DNA of 64,000 bases from Micromonospora sp. M71_S20 (GCF_003664255.1 NZ_RCCV01000001.1:3038001-3102000), one strand, 5' to 3'; positions 35,541 through 44,184 are shown, counted from the first letter of the stretch. The notes: generated from the letters alone by a model not told the origin. Translations and numbers: made by a program.

Positions 35541-37010
35541 ATGACCCGCTCCCGTACCGGCAAGGCAGCTGCCGCGATCGGCCTGGTCGCCGCCCTCGTC
35601 GGGCTGGGCGCGACGGCCCTGGCCTTCGCGCCCACGGCGCACGCCGCCGCGCCCGAGCTGACCGCCGCGTTCGCCCGGACCTCGGTGTGGAGCACCGGAT
35701 ACGGCGCCCAGTACCTCGTCACCAACCGGGGCGACGCCGCCAGCACGGGCTGGGTGGTGGAGTTCGACCTGCCCGCCGGCTCCGAGGTGAGCAATTCGTG
35801 GAGTTCCGTGCGTACGCGGACCGGCCAGCACTACCGCTTCACCGACGCCGGCTACAACGGCAACGTCGCTCCCGGCGCCGCCGAGAGCTTCGGCTTCAAC
35901 GTCCGCGGGCTGGGGGAGCCCCTCAACTGCACCGTGGACGGCCGGCCCTGCGCCGGCTCCGCCCCGCCCACCACCGCCCCGCCGACGACGGCTCCGCCCA
36001 CGACCGCTCCGCCCACGACTGCTCCCCCCACGACCGCCCCGCCCGCCGGTCCGGTGGTGGACGTCTCCACCGCGGCCCAACTCCAGGCCGCCCTCGCCGC
36101 CGCCCGGCCCGGCCAGACCATCCGGCTCGCGGCCGGCACGTACCGCGGGGCGTTCCTGACCCAGCGGGCCGGCACCGCCTCGTCGCCGGTCACGCTGACC
36201 GGGCCGCGCGCCGCGGTCCTGGTCAACGACGGGCCGGCGGGCACCGGGCCGTCCTGTCCGGTGCCCACGGCCGGCTGGGACTCCGGGTACGGTCTCTGGC
36301 TCTTCGACGCGCCGCACTGGAACCTGACCGGCTTCACCGTCGCCGAGTCGAAGAAGGGCATCGTGCTGGACAACTCCCACCACGTCACGATCGACGGGGT
36401 CCACGTGCACCACACCGACGAGGAGGCGGTGCACTTCCGCCGCTCCTCGGCGGACGGGATCATCCGGAACTCGACGATCACCGACACCGGCCTGGTGCAG
36501 CCGGGCTACGGCGAGGGGGTCTACCTCGGCTCGGCGCAGTCCAATTTCGGCTGTCACGGCAACTCCGGTGGGGTGGACCGCTCCGACCGGGTCCAGGTGC
36601 TGGACAACCACATCGGCCCGAACGTGCGGGCCGAGCACGTGGACATCAAGGAGGGCACCCAGGGCGGCGTGCTGCGGGGCAACCGCTTCGACGGCCGGGG
36701 CATCTCCGGCGCCAACTCGGGCGACTCGTGGGTCGACGCCAAGGGCAACAGCTACCTCATCGAGGGCAACACGGGCACCTTCCAGGCGCCCGGCACGTTC
36801 GCCAACGGCTACGAGACGCACAACCTGCTCGACGGGTACGGCTGCGGCAACGTCTGGCGGGGCAACGCCTCGGAACTGGGCGGTGTCGGCGGGTACGCCG
36901 TCCGGGTCTCCTCGACCTCGAAGTGCGCCGCGAACCCCAACGTCGTGTACGCCTCGAACACCGTCACCGGTGCCCGCTACGGGCTGACCAACATCAGCGT
37001 CGCCCCGTAG
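35541..37010 (+). CDS. Secreted CBM2 / right-handed beta-helix protein
   Basis: 489 residues. A signal peptide (cleaved near AHAAAPE, about residue 35) is followed by a CBM2 cellulose-binding module (LTAAFARTSVWSTGYGAQYL to LGEPLNCTVDG), a five-unit APPTT linker, and a parallel beta-helix (about 170-489). Helix coils read VDVSTAAQLQAALAAARPGQ, NSHHVTIDGVHVHHTDEEAV, NTVTGARYGLTNISV. This fold holds pectate lyases and related polysaccharide lyases, but no lyase catalytic set was confirmed. GGAGG lies 8 bases before the ATG. It fits the neighbouring cellulase as a plant-polymer-degrading protein. Confidence 0.8.
   Translation: MTRSRTGKAAAAIGLVAALVGLGATALAFAPTAHAAAPELTAAFARTSVWSTGYGAQYLVTNRGDAASTGWVVEFDLPAGSEVSNSWSSVRTRTGQHYRFTDAGYNGNVAPGAAESFGFNVRGLGEPLNCTVDGRPCAGSAPPTTAPPTTAPPTTAPPTTAPPTTAPPAGPVVDVSTAAQLQAALAAARPGQTIRLAAGTYRGAFLTQRAGTASSPVTLTGPRAAVLVNDGPAGTGPSCPVPTAGWDSGYGLWLFDAPHWNLTGFTVAESKKGIVLDNSHHVTIDGVHVHHTDEEAVHFRRSSADGIIRNSTITDTGLVQPGYGEGVYLGSAQSNFGCHGNSGGVDRSDRVQVLDNHIGPNVRAEHVDIKEGTQGGVLRGNRFDGRGISGANSGDSWVDAKGNSYLIEGNTGTFQAPGTFANGYETHNLLDGYGCGNVWRGNASELGGVGGYAVRVSSTSKCAANPNVVYASNTVTGARYGLTNISVAP
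35961..36044 (+). repeat. Tandem 15-bp repeat encoding an APPTT linker
   Basis: Five consecutive 15-base units, varying mainly at third codon positions, encode Ala-Pro-Pro-Thr-Thr repeats between the CBM2 and beta-helix domains. Such Pro/Thr linkers are normal in secreted modular carbohydrate enzymes and could vary in copy number. Confidence 0.85.
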
Positions 37011-37115
37011 CGGGCGGGCCGCGCCGCCTGCACCGGCGACCCGGTGCGCGACCGCGCGCCGGGATCGATGCCCGCGCGCGGGCCGCCTACCGGGAGGCGC
37101 CTGCCACGGCGCCTT

Positions 37116-37150
37116 CCGGCCGGTCACCCGTCGCGTGGGTGACCGGCCGG
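37116..37150. terminator. Bidirectional terminator between the beta-helix and cellulase genes
   Basis: Perfect 14-bp repeat CCGGCCGGTCACCC / GGGTGACCGGCCGG with a 7-base loop, between two convergent stops (37010 plus, 37185 minus). Confidence 0.8.
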
Positions 37151-37184
37151 TCGCGTCGCCGGCACGGATGCCGGTCGAGGTCGA

Positions 37185-39167
37185 TCAGGACGACGCGGCG
37201 CAGGAGATGTCGCCGGGCACGGTGTCGGGGCCGTTGGCGGTGAAGCCGAAGGCGGTCGTCCCGCTCGGGGGCAGGGCGCCGTTCCACGCCTCGTTGCGAA
37301 CCGTCACCGTCGAGCCGGAGACGGTGTGCCGGCCGCTCCAGAGCGAGCCGATCGAGGTGCCGCTCGGCGAGGTCCAGGTGACCGTCCAGTTCCGGGTCGC
37401 GCTGGTGCCGGTGTTCTTCACGGCCACCTCGGCCTGGTAGCCGCCCGACCAGGAGGTGGTCACCCGGTAGGTCGCCGTGCAGCCGGCGTCGCCGCCACCG
37501 CCGTCGAGGGTCGTGAAGGTACGTCCCGGCGAGGGGGCCGAGACATTGCCGGCGGCGTCCCGGGCCCGGACGCTGAAGGTGTAGCTGGTGTTCGCGGTCA
37601 GCCCGGTGGCGGTGTAGCTGGTGCCGGTGACGGTGCCCACCACGGTCGCCGCGCCGGTTCCGGTCGCCCGGAGCACATCGTACGAGGTGACGCCGACGTT
37701 GTCGGACGCGGCGGCCCAGGCCAGCGAGGCGCCGGTGGCGGTGATGCCGCTGACGGTGGGCTGCCCCGGGGCGGTCGGCGCGACGGTGTCGCCGCCCCCA
37801 CCGTTGGCGTAGCGCTCGGCCAGGCTGATACCGGTGGTGCTGGCCGCACCGCCCAACCGGACCGCGTGGTCCAGCCCGACGAACTTGTTGTTGTGTTGCC
37901 ACAGCGCCGGCTTGAGCAGGGCGTACTTCTGCTCGTCCCAGGTCTTCCAGTCGTCGAGCAGCAGTCCGCCCGTGTCGCCCGAGTTGGGGTTGAGCACCCA
38001 GAACGTCTGGTGCAGCCCGTGCTCGACGATCAGGTCACGCAGTGCGGTCATCCACTTGTCCTGCCGGGCGTCCTGGCCGAGTCGGCCGCCCCACTCGCCG
38101 ATCAGCAACGGCGCGGTGTCGTTCTCGTGGATGAAGAGCCAGTTGGGCCGCCACACGTCGTTGGTCAGTGAGGTCTTGTCGAACTCCTTCTGGAACCAGG
38201 GCTGCTCGAAGACCAGTGGACCGTAGTCGTGCGGCGAGTACACCAGTTGGTCCTGGTGGGCGCCCAGGTTGATGGGCAGGGTGCGCACGCCGCGCAGGTT
38301 GCCGCCCCACCAGTTGTAGTAGTAGTTCGGCGAGAGGTCGGGGTCGGTGTTCGGCGAGCTCCAGCTCTCGCCCTCGCGCGGGTAGACCTCGATTCCCTCG
38401 ACCAGGATCAGCAGGTTGGGGTTGATGGCCAGGATCCGTCGGGCGGCAGTTTCCGCAACGTGCTTCCAGTTGTCCTGGTCGGTCGAGTTGTCCCACTTCG
38501 CGCGCGGCGGCTGGTTCGGCGTGCCGTGCGGTTCGTTCTTGAGGTCCATCGCGACGATGGTGTCGTTGGTGAGATAACGCGCGGTGACCCACTCCCACGC
38601 CTGGTAGAAGTGCTCGGTGGTGATCGTGCCCTTGTACCACATCGGATGGATGTGTCCGGAGTTGTCGGCCTCCGCGCTGTGCACGTCCAACATGACCTTG
38701 AGGCCGTACTGCTCGCAGAGCTGAAGCCAGTGATCGAAGACCTGCAGGCCGTTCTTGCCGGCCAGCTCGGGGTTGGCGTAGGTGTTGACGTTGACGGGGC
38801 CGAACGTTCCGGCCTTCCACTCCAGCAGCAGCTGGGTGGAGACGGGCACTCGGACGATGTTGATGCCCCGGTCGGCCATCGACTTGGTGATCTGGGTGAT
38901 GTTGCCGGACCACAGGCCGTGGAAGACCCGTTCCGAGGCGTTGAATCCGAACCAGTTGGTCCCCGTCAGCCAGACCTCGTTGCCGGCCTCGTCGACGATC
39001 TTGTTGCCCTCGGTGTGCAGCCAGTCGTTGGCAGGAACCGCGGCTGCGGCGGGTGCGGTGGTGGGGATGGCTCGGGCCGGGGCGGCGACGCCGGGGCCGG
39101 CCGCGACGGCGCCGGCCAGCACGGCAGCGGCGGCGGCGGCGGCGGCGGCAAGAGCTTTTCGTTTCAT
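37185..39167 (-). CDS. Secreted GH5 endoglucanase with FN3 and CBM2 modules
   Basis: 660 residues. A signal peptide (MKRKALAAAAAAAAAVLAG, cleaved near residue 45) precedes a GH5 catalytic domain (about 46-430). Here FGFNASERVFHGLW, the general acid Glu in DLKNEPHG (NEP motif), HDYGPLVFEQP and the nucleophile Glu in LLIGEWGG are visible. A GGGGD linker leads to a fibronectin type III domain (about 450-540) and a C-terminal CBM2 (CTATYRVTTSWSGGYQAEV). The protein should cut cellulose or related beta-1,4-glucans outside the cell. GGAGG is 12 bases from the ATG and 6 from a GTG two codons earlier, which is an equally good start. A CebR-like box lies 59 bases upstream. Confidence 0.9.
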   Translation of the reverse strand: MKRKALAAAAAAAAAVLAGAVAAGPGVAAPARAIPTTAPAAAAVPANDWLHTEGNKIVDEAGNEVWLTGTNWFGFNASERVFHGLWSGNITQITKSMADRGINIVRVPVSTQLLLEWKAGTFGPVNVNTYANPELAGKNGLQVFDHWLQLCEQYGLKVMLDVHSAEADNSGHIHPMWYKGTITTEHFYQAWEWVTARYLTNDTIVAMDLKNEPHGTPNQPPRAKWDNSTDQDNWKHVAETAARRILAINPNLLILVEGIEVYPREGESWSSPNTDPDLSPNYYYNWWGGNLRGVRTLPINLGAHQDQLVYSPHDYGPLVFEQPWFQKEFDKTSLTNDVWRPNWLFIHENDTAPLLIGEWGGRLGQDARQDKWMTALRDLIVEHGLHQTFWVLNPNSGDTGGLLLDDWKTWDEQKYALLKPALWQHNNKFVGLDHAVRLGGAASTTGISLAERYANGGGGDTVAPTAPGQPTVSGITATGASLAWAAASDNVGVTSYDVLRATGTGAATVVGTVTGTSYTATGLTANTSYTFSVRARDAAGNVSAPSPGRTFTTLDGGGGDAGCTATYRVTTSWSGGYQAEVAVKNTGTSATRNWTVTWTSPSGTSIGSLWSGRHTVSGSTVTVRNEAWNGALPPSGTTAFGFTANGPDTVPGDISCAASS

Positions 39168-39225
39168 GGACACTGGCGCCTCCAGGCGGTGGTGGGCGGT
39201 ATCGCAACGCATCCAGTGGGACGAA

Positions 39226-39239
39226 TGGAAGCGCTCCCA
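39226..39239 (-). promoter_or_regulatory. CebR/CelR-like operator before the GH5 cellulase
   Basis: TGGAAGCGCTCCCA matches the established CebR/CelR box TGGGAGCGCTCCCA at 13 of 14 positions. On the minus strand it lies directly downstream of a possible -10 TACTCT (39246-39241), with a weak -35 TTCCAC 17 bases further up. That is the normal place for a LacI-type repressor that leaves its site when cellobiose or cellotriose binds. Confidence 0.8.
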
Positions 39240-39292
39240 TAGAGTATTGCCGAGACGTTCGGGGTGGAAGCCCTCCGGTCCTCCTGGCGCGG

Positions 39293-39871
39293 TCAGAGCC
39301 CGGCCGCTGCGTCGTACCGGCGACGCAGATCTGCCATTTCCGGCCCGGTCAGCGCCTCCTCGCGCGCCTGCTCCACGTACTTCTGCGGGAACATCTCGCG
39401 CAGCCGGTCGACGAACGCGACGTCGGCGCTCGCCGCGACCACCCGGATGCCGGGGGGGTCGGTGGACATGTCCATGATCACCGGACCGACGAGCTTGACG
39501 GCCCAGTCCCACGGACGCTTCTGCTCGGCGATCCCGCAGAGGTGGAAGCCGTAGACCGTTCGCACGTCGGCGAGGGCGGTGGCTTCCGCGGGCTCGTGAC
39601 CGTAGACGCGGACTCCGCAGATCACCGCCGGTTTCGCCCGGCCCTCGGTGGCGTGCGGTGCGTCATGCCCAGCGTGGTGGTGTTGCCCCGGGTCCACCTG
39701 TTCGAGCGTGCTCCGCATCCGGTCCATGATCCGCGTCCGCAGATCCGCCGGCTCGGCTTCCGATCCGGCGGAGCTGGTCAGTACGACCGCGCCGGCCGTC
39801 AAGGTCAGGATCGCCGCCACCCACACGAATCGATTTCGGTACCATCCCGCGAAACTCTGCCGGGAGAACAT
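39293..39871 (-). CDS. Hypothetical secreted or membrane-anchored protein
   Basis: 192 residues, not recognised. A basic start (MFSRQSFAGWYRNR) runs into one membrane segment FVWVAAILTLTAGAVVLT, then a soluble outside part. That part contains a His-rich patch (DPGQHHHAGHDAPHATEG) and two spaced Cys (AVICGVRVYGHE and GFHLCGIAEQ) that could form a disulfide. The C-terminal third is helical (VDRLREMFPQKYVEQ). The His patch might bind metal. The ATG has GAGGTGAG 3-5 bases upstream. It may share the intergenic region with the cellulase but reads the same way and starts after it, so it has its own promoter. Confidence 0.65.
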   Translation of the reverse strand: MFSRQSFAGWYRNRFVWVAAILTLTAGAVVLTSSAGSEAEPADLRTRIMDRMRSTLEQVDPGQHHHAGHDAPHATEGRAKPAVICGVRVYGHEPAEATALADVRTVYGFHLCGIAEQKRPWDWAVKLVGPVIMDMSTDPPGIRVVAASADVAFVDRLREMFPQKYVEQAREEALTGPEMADLRRRYDAAAGL

Positions 39872-40213
39872 GCTCACCTCTTGTCTGGTCGCCGTTTCCG
39901 GTGCGTCGACAGACGGCCCGGATGCCTCCGGCGGGTCGGATCTCGGGCGTCGGCCGTGGTGGGACACGTACGGCGGGGACGGTTGCCCAGGGGCCTGCCC
40001 GTCGTACGTGGAGATGGCCCGGCGAGGCGGCGCGAAGGGCCGGTGAGACCGGCGCGCTGCCGGCGCTGCTGCTCCCGTGCTGCCGTTCCCAGCGCGGTTG
40101 CCCCCGCGCTGCGGCGATGTGAGCCATTGCAACACGACCGGGACCGCTCCGGCAACATCGACGATGCTCATCGTGGCGCCGGTCCGGTCGGCCGGCGCCC
40201 GCGTCCGATCCCC

Positions 40214-40366
40214 GTGCGCCAGCGGATCATCAACGCCCGGAACGCCCAGGTCAGCCAGGCCGGGTCCGGGGTGACCGTCCGCAACGTCAGCTGGAGCGGT
40301 GCGATTGCGCGGGGCGGCACCGTGAGCTTCGGGATCCAGGGCACCCAGGCAGGGCGGGGTTGGCAG
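40214..40366 (+). pseudogene. C-terminal fragment of a CBM2 module
   Basis: The frame reads ARNAQVSQAGSGVTVRNVSW then SGAIARGGTVSFGIQGTQ, the second half of a CBM2 domain, in frame with and directly upstream of the ThuA gene. No N-terminal half or catalytic domain is found. The stretch 39872-40213 before it holds no recognisable coding sequence. Most likely the 3' end of a lost secreted enzyme. Confidence 0.6.
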
Positions 40367-40375
40367 CATGGTCGC

Positions 40376-41065
40376 ATGAGCTTCGAGGTCATCGTCATGA
40401 CCAGGACGGCCGGATACCGGCACGACTCCATCCCGGACGGCATCCGCGCCGTACAGGCACTCGGCGAGGAGCACGGCTTCGCCGTGACCGCCACCGAGGA
40501 CGGCGACACGTTCACCATCGACCGGCTGGCCGAGGTCGCGGTGGTGGTGTTCCTGAACACCTCGGGCGAGGTGCTCGACGCGGCCGCACAGCGGGCCTTC
40601 GAGTCGTTCATCGGCGCGGGAGGCGGTTTTGTGGGCGTGCACGCCGCCGCCACCACCGGCTACTCGTGGCCCTTCTACAGCCGGCTGCTCGGGGCCGCCT
40701 ACTTCACTGATCACCCCGAGGTGCAGCAGGCCACGCTCCGGGTCGAGGACCACGACCACCCGGCGACCGCCCATCTGGGATCGACCTGGACCCGCCGTGA
40801 CGAGTGGTACAACCACCGGTGCGGCGTCCGGTCGACCGCGCGGGTCCTGCTGTCGGTGGACGAGACATCGTACGAGGGCGGGACGATGGGCGCCGACCAT
40901 CCGCACGCGTGGTGCGTCGAGATCGCGGGCGGGCGCTCGTTCTACACCGCGGGTGGGCACACCGCCGAGGCGTACGACGAGCCGGACTTCCGGGCCCATC
41001 TGCTGGGCGGGATCCGGTGGGCGGCCGGTGGCCGGGCGGGGCACAGGGGGCCCGTGGCCGGGTGA
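40376..41065 (+). CDS. ThuA domain protein (trehalose-utilization-like)
   Basis: 229 residues of the class I glutamine-amidotransferase-like ThuA family: FEVIVMTRTAGYRHDSIPDG, TIDRLAEVAVVVFLNTSGEV, GGGFVGVHAAATTGYSWPFY, and MGADHPHAWCVEIAGGRSFY. ThuA proteins take part in sugar (trehalose, glucoside) breakdown; in actinomycetes the domain often sits beside glycosidases, as here. The ATG is taken because the domain starts there, but the frame is open upstream through a CBM2 fragment without a stop, so a longer fusion cannot be fully excluded. No clear ribosome site precedes the ATG. Confidence 0.8.
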   Translation: MSFEVIVMTRTAGYRHDSIPDGIRAVQALGEEHGFAVTATEDGDTFTIDRLAEVAVVVFLNTSGEVLDAAAQRAFESFIGAGGGFVGVHAAATTGYSWPFYSRLLGAAYFTDHPEVQQATLRVEDHDHPATAHLGSTWTRRDEWYNHRCGVRSTARVLLSVDETSYEGGTMGADHPHAWCVEIAGGRSFYTAGGHTAEAYDEPDFRAHLLGGIRWAAGGRAGHRGPVAG

Positions 41066-41261
41066 CGAAGCCGGGCCAGGCCTGTCGGGGGTGCTGTCTA
41101 GGGTGTGGGTGCCAATGACTGCTTCTTGTGATCCGTCAGCTGATGTGCGACGCGGTTCTGCCAGGTGACGTGCGTCGGGTGGTCTAGGAAACCGAGGTAG
41201 CGATCCGCAGTCGCCGGCCCTTGATGCTACGGACTGGTGGGTGGTGGTGCGTCGGACGAGT

Positions 41262-41759
41262 TCAGGGAAGCTGGAGCAGCCCACGTTTGGCCATATAGGT
41301 TCGCAACGTCTCGGCGTCCTCGGCGGACATCAGGCGGCGTGGGATTACGGTCGCCGGCATCCGACCGACGTAGACGATCCAGAACTCGGGGGTGTCCCCT
41401 ACCTGGGTGACCCCGTCCCAGGCGATGCCGCCGGACTCCGAGCCACTGCACATCATGATGTTGTCGTCGGTGATGTCGTACGCGCCCTCGACGGCGTAGT
41501 GACTGGAGCGGCGTCGGGCGCGCAACCGCACCCACGGCGAGTACAGCATCGACAGCACGCCAGCTGCAACGATGGCCATGCACAGCGGCGAAATCTTCTC
41601 GCCCCACGCGAACCCCCGTGAGACGGCGAAAGCGATCGCCCCGGCCGCCGCCAGCACCGCGCCGATATGGCCGTACCTGCGTAGCCGAACCCTGCTGAGC
41701 GCAGCGGCCACGCGGCCTGGGTAGGCGGGATCAGCTGGGACGTCAAACCGGATGTGCAC
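41262..41759 (-). CDS. YcxB-like membrane protein
   Basis: 165 residues. A short N-terminal part (VHIRFDVPADPAYPGRVAAA) precedes two membrane helices (GHIGAVLAAAGAIAFAVS, CMAIVAAGVLSMLYSPW), then a YcxB C-terminal domain of pleckstrin-like type (HYAVEGAYDITDDNIMMCSG, then EFWIVYVGRMPATVIPRRLM). Function unknown for the family. The GTG at 41759 is used since an upstream extension does not look coding. Confidence 0.7.
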   Translation of the reverse strand: MHIRFDVPADPAYPGRVAAALSRVRLRRYGHIGAVLAAAGAIAFAVSRGFAWGEKISPLCMAIVAAGVLSMLYSPWVRLRARRRSSHYAVEGAYDITDDNIMMCSGSESGGIAWDGVTQVGDTPEFWIVYVGRMPATVIPRRLMSAEDAETLRTYMAKRGLLQLP

Positions 41760-41856
41760 GCCAGAACGATAGTGCCCCCATCTGCCCTCGGGCAGCGCCT
41801 GACTCACGCCCAGCTGGCCGGCTCGCCGGGAGCCGCCTGCTCTCGGCGGCACGAGC

Positions 41857-42000
41857 GTGCGCCGACCCCTGGAGGTGCCGCGCCAGGTCATGCTCCTGTT
41901 CGACCTCGTCCCTCCTGGCTACGAGGACATGCCGCCGGACGCACTGCGGGCCTCGGTGGCAGACCTCGTACGACGGACCAGGCACCCTGCGACCGAGCGG
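41857..42000 (+). pseudogene. Possible fragment of an unknown gene
   Basis: One frame carries a coding-like stretch VMLLFDLVPPGYEDMPPDAL followed by RASVADLVRRTRHPA, an amphipathic helical end, but it then becomes non-coding in character. No family recognised. Listed only because it fits the decayed nature of this stretch. Confidence 0.2.
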
Positions 42001-42348
42001 TCAGGTGCCTGCATCGAGCCAACGTCGCCAGCTCGTGCGGGTAAGAGCTTGCTCGGGATGCGTGGCCACATGGAGAACGAACTGTGCTCGGAGCCGGACC
42101 AGGGGATCGTCGGCGGACGTCAGCATCTCCACCTCATGGAAGAGCAGCGAGTCGTGGCGATGACGGACCAGCCTGGCGTACAGCCAGTCCTTGCACCGGT
42201 ACGGTCGCCTCAGTGCCGCGAGGATCTCCGCAAACACCATGGCAGCGTGCCATCCCCGCCCCTCCAGGAAGTGGCGGCATTGGCAGGTGTCAAGACAGGT
42301 GGTGCGGGACTCGCGGCAGATCCGGACGCCGGACGCGGCACCAACCAC
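42001..42348 (-). CDS. Hypothetical protein or fragment, 115 aa at most
   Basis: Minus-strand frame with coding-like composition: CQCRHFLEGRGWHAAMVFAE, then ILAALRRPYRCKDWLYARLV and VEMLTSADDPLVRLRAQFVL. Mostly helical, with a CxC near the start. Family not recognised. A GTG start at 42348 or an internal ATG (MVFAE) are both possible. It lies in a stretch of gene fragments, so it may be incomplete. Confidence 0.35.
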   Translation of the reverse strand: MVGAASGVRICRESRTTCLDTCQCRHFLEGRGWHAAMVFAEILAALRRPYRCKDWLYARLVRHRHDSLLFHEVEMLTSADDPLVRLRAQFVLHVATHPEQALTRTSWRRWLDAGT

Positions 42349-42355
42349 GGCTGGC

Positions 42356-42535
42356 TCAGGCGACGCGAAATCCGTTGCCTTCGTGGTCGCGCATGACGAC
42401 GTCCCCGAGGGCGTCGCCGTACCGCTCCTCCGGGATCACCGTCGCGGCGGCAGTAACCAGCTTGGGCACTTTCTGCCGAATCAGCCGGGCACGCTCTGCC
42501 ACGTCCCAGGGGCCTGGGTCGGCTACCCGGACGTC
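42356..42535 (-). pseudogene. C-terminal VOC (glyoxalase-fold) domain remnant
   Basis: The minus-strand frame ends HIDVRVADPGPWDVAERARL, then YGDALGDVVMRDHEGNGFRVA. The last part is the VMRDPEGNEFxV closing motif of VOC/glyoxalase-like domains, with the usual Glu metal ligand. Upstream similarity stops where the transposase fragment starts on the other strand. It seems to be a VOC gene cut by the insertion event. Confidence 0.5.
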
Positions 42536-42790
42536 AATGTGACCTTCGCGGGCAAGGGCCATCAAAGAGCCGGCGGAAGCGTGCGCACGCCGTTCGAGCG
42601 CCACCGATACCGACCGAAACTGTCCCGCCGACAGTGGGCCGCCAACCGTGGTCATGCCCGGCTCCGCGCCTGTGGCGAGGGAGCCATCGCCACGCTGAAG
42701 ACCTGGAAGGTGCCGTCCGGGCTGCGCTGCTGTCCCCGCCGCGCCACGGTGATCGCGCACGCCATCCTCGTCCTGCACCGCGTCGGAGAC
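42535..42790 (+). mobile_element. IS5-type transposase 3' fragment
   Basis: The frame reads GKGHQRAGGSVRTPFERHRY, then RPKLSRRQWAANRGHARLRA, GEGAIATLKTWKV and LRCCPRRATVIAHAILVL. This matches the end of IS5-family DDE transposases (DKGYQGAGG...HARIRALGERAIATLKTWK...RCCPRRAT), including the late Glu in the GERA region. The first two thirds of the gene, including the catalytic Asp residues, are missing and no start exists. No terminal inverted repeat or target duplication could be identified. A dead insertion sequence. Confidence 0.7.
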
Positions 42791-42860
42791 CAGCCGCAAG
42801 TGAGGATGAAACGGCTCAACGCATACCGGGCTGGACAACCCGAGCCGAACGGCGCCGGAT

Positions 42861-43975
42861 AGCACATCCGGATGTTGTCGTAGACACCTGCTCGGCACGG
42901 TGGTCACCAAGCCGCCTGGCACCTTCTCGCTGATGTGATCGGCGAGCGCACCACCGATACGGCGGTACACCGTTCCGCGGGTTCCGTGGCCAACCGCACA
43001 TGAGTCCTGGCGGCCTCGCATTGCGAGGAGCAACGGCGAGCAGCCCGCCAACGATCACGAGAAACGCCCGCCGGTCGAGCCGAAGCTCCTCGTTCAGTGC
43101 ATGCCGAAAGGGTGCGCGAATAGCACGACCCGCATTGACCCGCAGCCGAGTCGTGACCAGGCATGCGATCCCTCGAACGCTGCTGCGCACCTATGGCGGT
43201 GGCGCGGCCGTCCTGCTGCATCCTCAGATCGCGGCCGGACCTTGGCGCCGATCCGAAATTCCGCTCCACACTCATTTGACGGGAAGGCGCGAAAGGCGCG
43301 ATGACCCCTCAATTCGTGCTCCACCAGCAACGCCGAAAATGCCAACGCCCTTGTCTGCCGTGCCGCCCGCGCCTGTGGCCTATCTCAAGGGAATGGCAAT
43401 CAGCAATCCGAGTTGCGCATTCGTCGACAGGTCCTCACCGCGAGCGTGAAATGATTCCGTCGCCCCGCAGTCTCGACCGGAATGTCAAGGTGCGTTGGAG
43501 CCCTGGTGTCGGGCCGGCCGAAGTGCGGAGCCGAGGACCACCGCGACGTCGCGGTTCGGCATGAGCACGCGCGGTGCCGAGCGCCTGGCTGGTCCGGGCG
43601 TGGTGTGCGGACCGGGACGACTCGGGGCGCGGACCAGTCCGGCTTGCTGCCTGACGTTGTTCGGAGGTCGACTGTCCGGCGTCGATCGCATCTTGACGAC
43701 GCCTGGTACGGATCGCCTGGCCGCAGCCGGCAAGGTGGCGGCTCGCCCGCACGGCTGTCAGGGGCGTCGGTCGGCCGCGTCCACGAGTTCCCCGTTCTTC
43801 GCGGACTGGTGCTCCGCCCGCCTTCCGTGGGTGCCTCTGCCCACAACCAGGTCACTGTCACGGGGCGGATGGCGGCAATCACTTTGGGTGCGTTCCGTTG
43901 CGGCGGGCAGGCATTCGCTGTTCGCAGGGTAATGAGATCTTGGTCCTGCGCGACTTGTCCTGCGTGCTTTAGGGG
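42861..43975. other. Gene-poor region upstream of the peptide cluster
   Basis: About 1.1 kb with no convincing gene on either strand. Open frames exist but lack family similarity, proper starts and the strong third-position GC bias of neighbouring genes. GC content looks lower than elsewhere. A short GAAGGCGCGAAAGGCGCGA tandem near 43279-43300 is the only local repeat seen. It separates the glycan/cellulase chromosome part from the peptide cluster. Confidence 0.5.
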
Positions 43976-43991
43976 TGTGATCCATGTCACA
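43976..43991. promoter_or_regulatory. CRP/FNR-family-like operator palindrome
   Basis: TGTGATCCATGTCACA is a perfect TGTGA-N6-TCACA inverted repeat, the consensus for cAMP-receptor-type regulators (CRP, GlxR, actinobacterial Crp). It ends one base before a possible -35 of the cluster promoter, a position typical of activation by contact with RNA polymerase. Crp is known to affect antibiotic synthesis in Streptomyces; the role here is inferred. Confidence 0.6.
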
Positions 43992-43992
43992 T

Positions 43993-44020
43993 TTGGACCA
44001 AAAGATCGAACTGATACGGT
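43993..44020 (+). promoter_or_regulatory. Possible sigma70-type promoter of the peptide cluster
   Basis: TTGGAC (43993-43998), 16-base spacer, TACGGT (44015-44020). Both hexamers fit actinomycete vegetative promoters. If right, the first large gene has a leader of about 255 bases. Confidence 0.35.
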
Positions 44021-44184
44021 TGCCGCCGGTCAACGAATTATCCAATAGGTATTCCTGCGTCGAAACTCTCCTGTGCGCCGACGCGGGTCTTATGTAGGGC
44101 ATCCCCCACGTCACGCGCAGCGGGTAGGGCGACGGCGGCGGCGGACTCAGCAATGCGTCCATGGGGGATTCTCGAGGAGTCGGC

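Noticed and set aside
42904..43275. Minus-strand ORFs near the IS fragment
   Set aside because: No similarity to transposase or other family and no ribosome site; likely chance open frames.
43482..44048. 188-codon plus-strand ORF in the gene-poor region
   Set aside because: Arg/Gly/Ser-rich, no recognisable fold, poor codon bias, and it runs over the CRP-like site and promoter.
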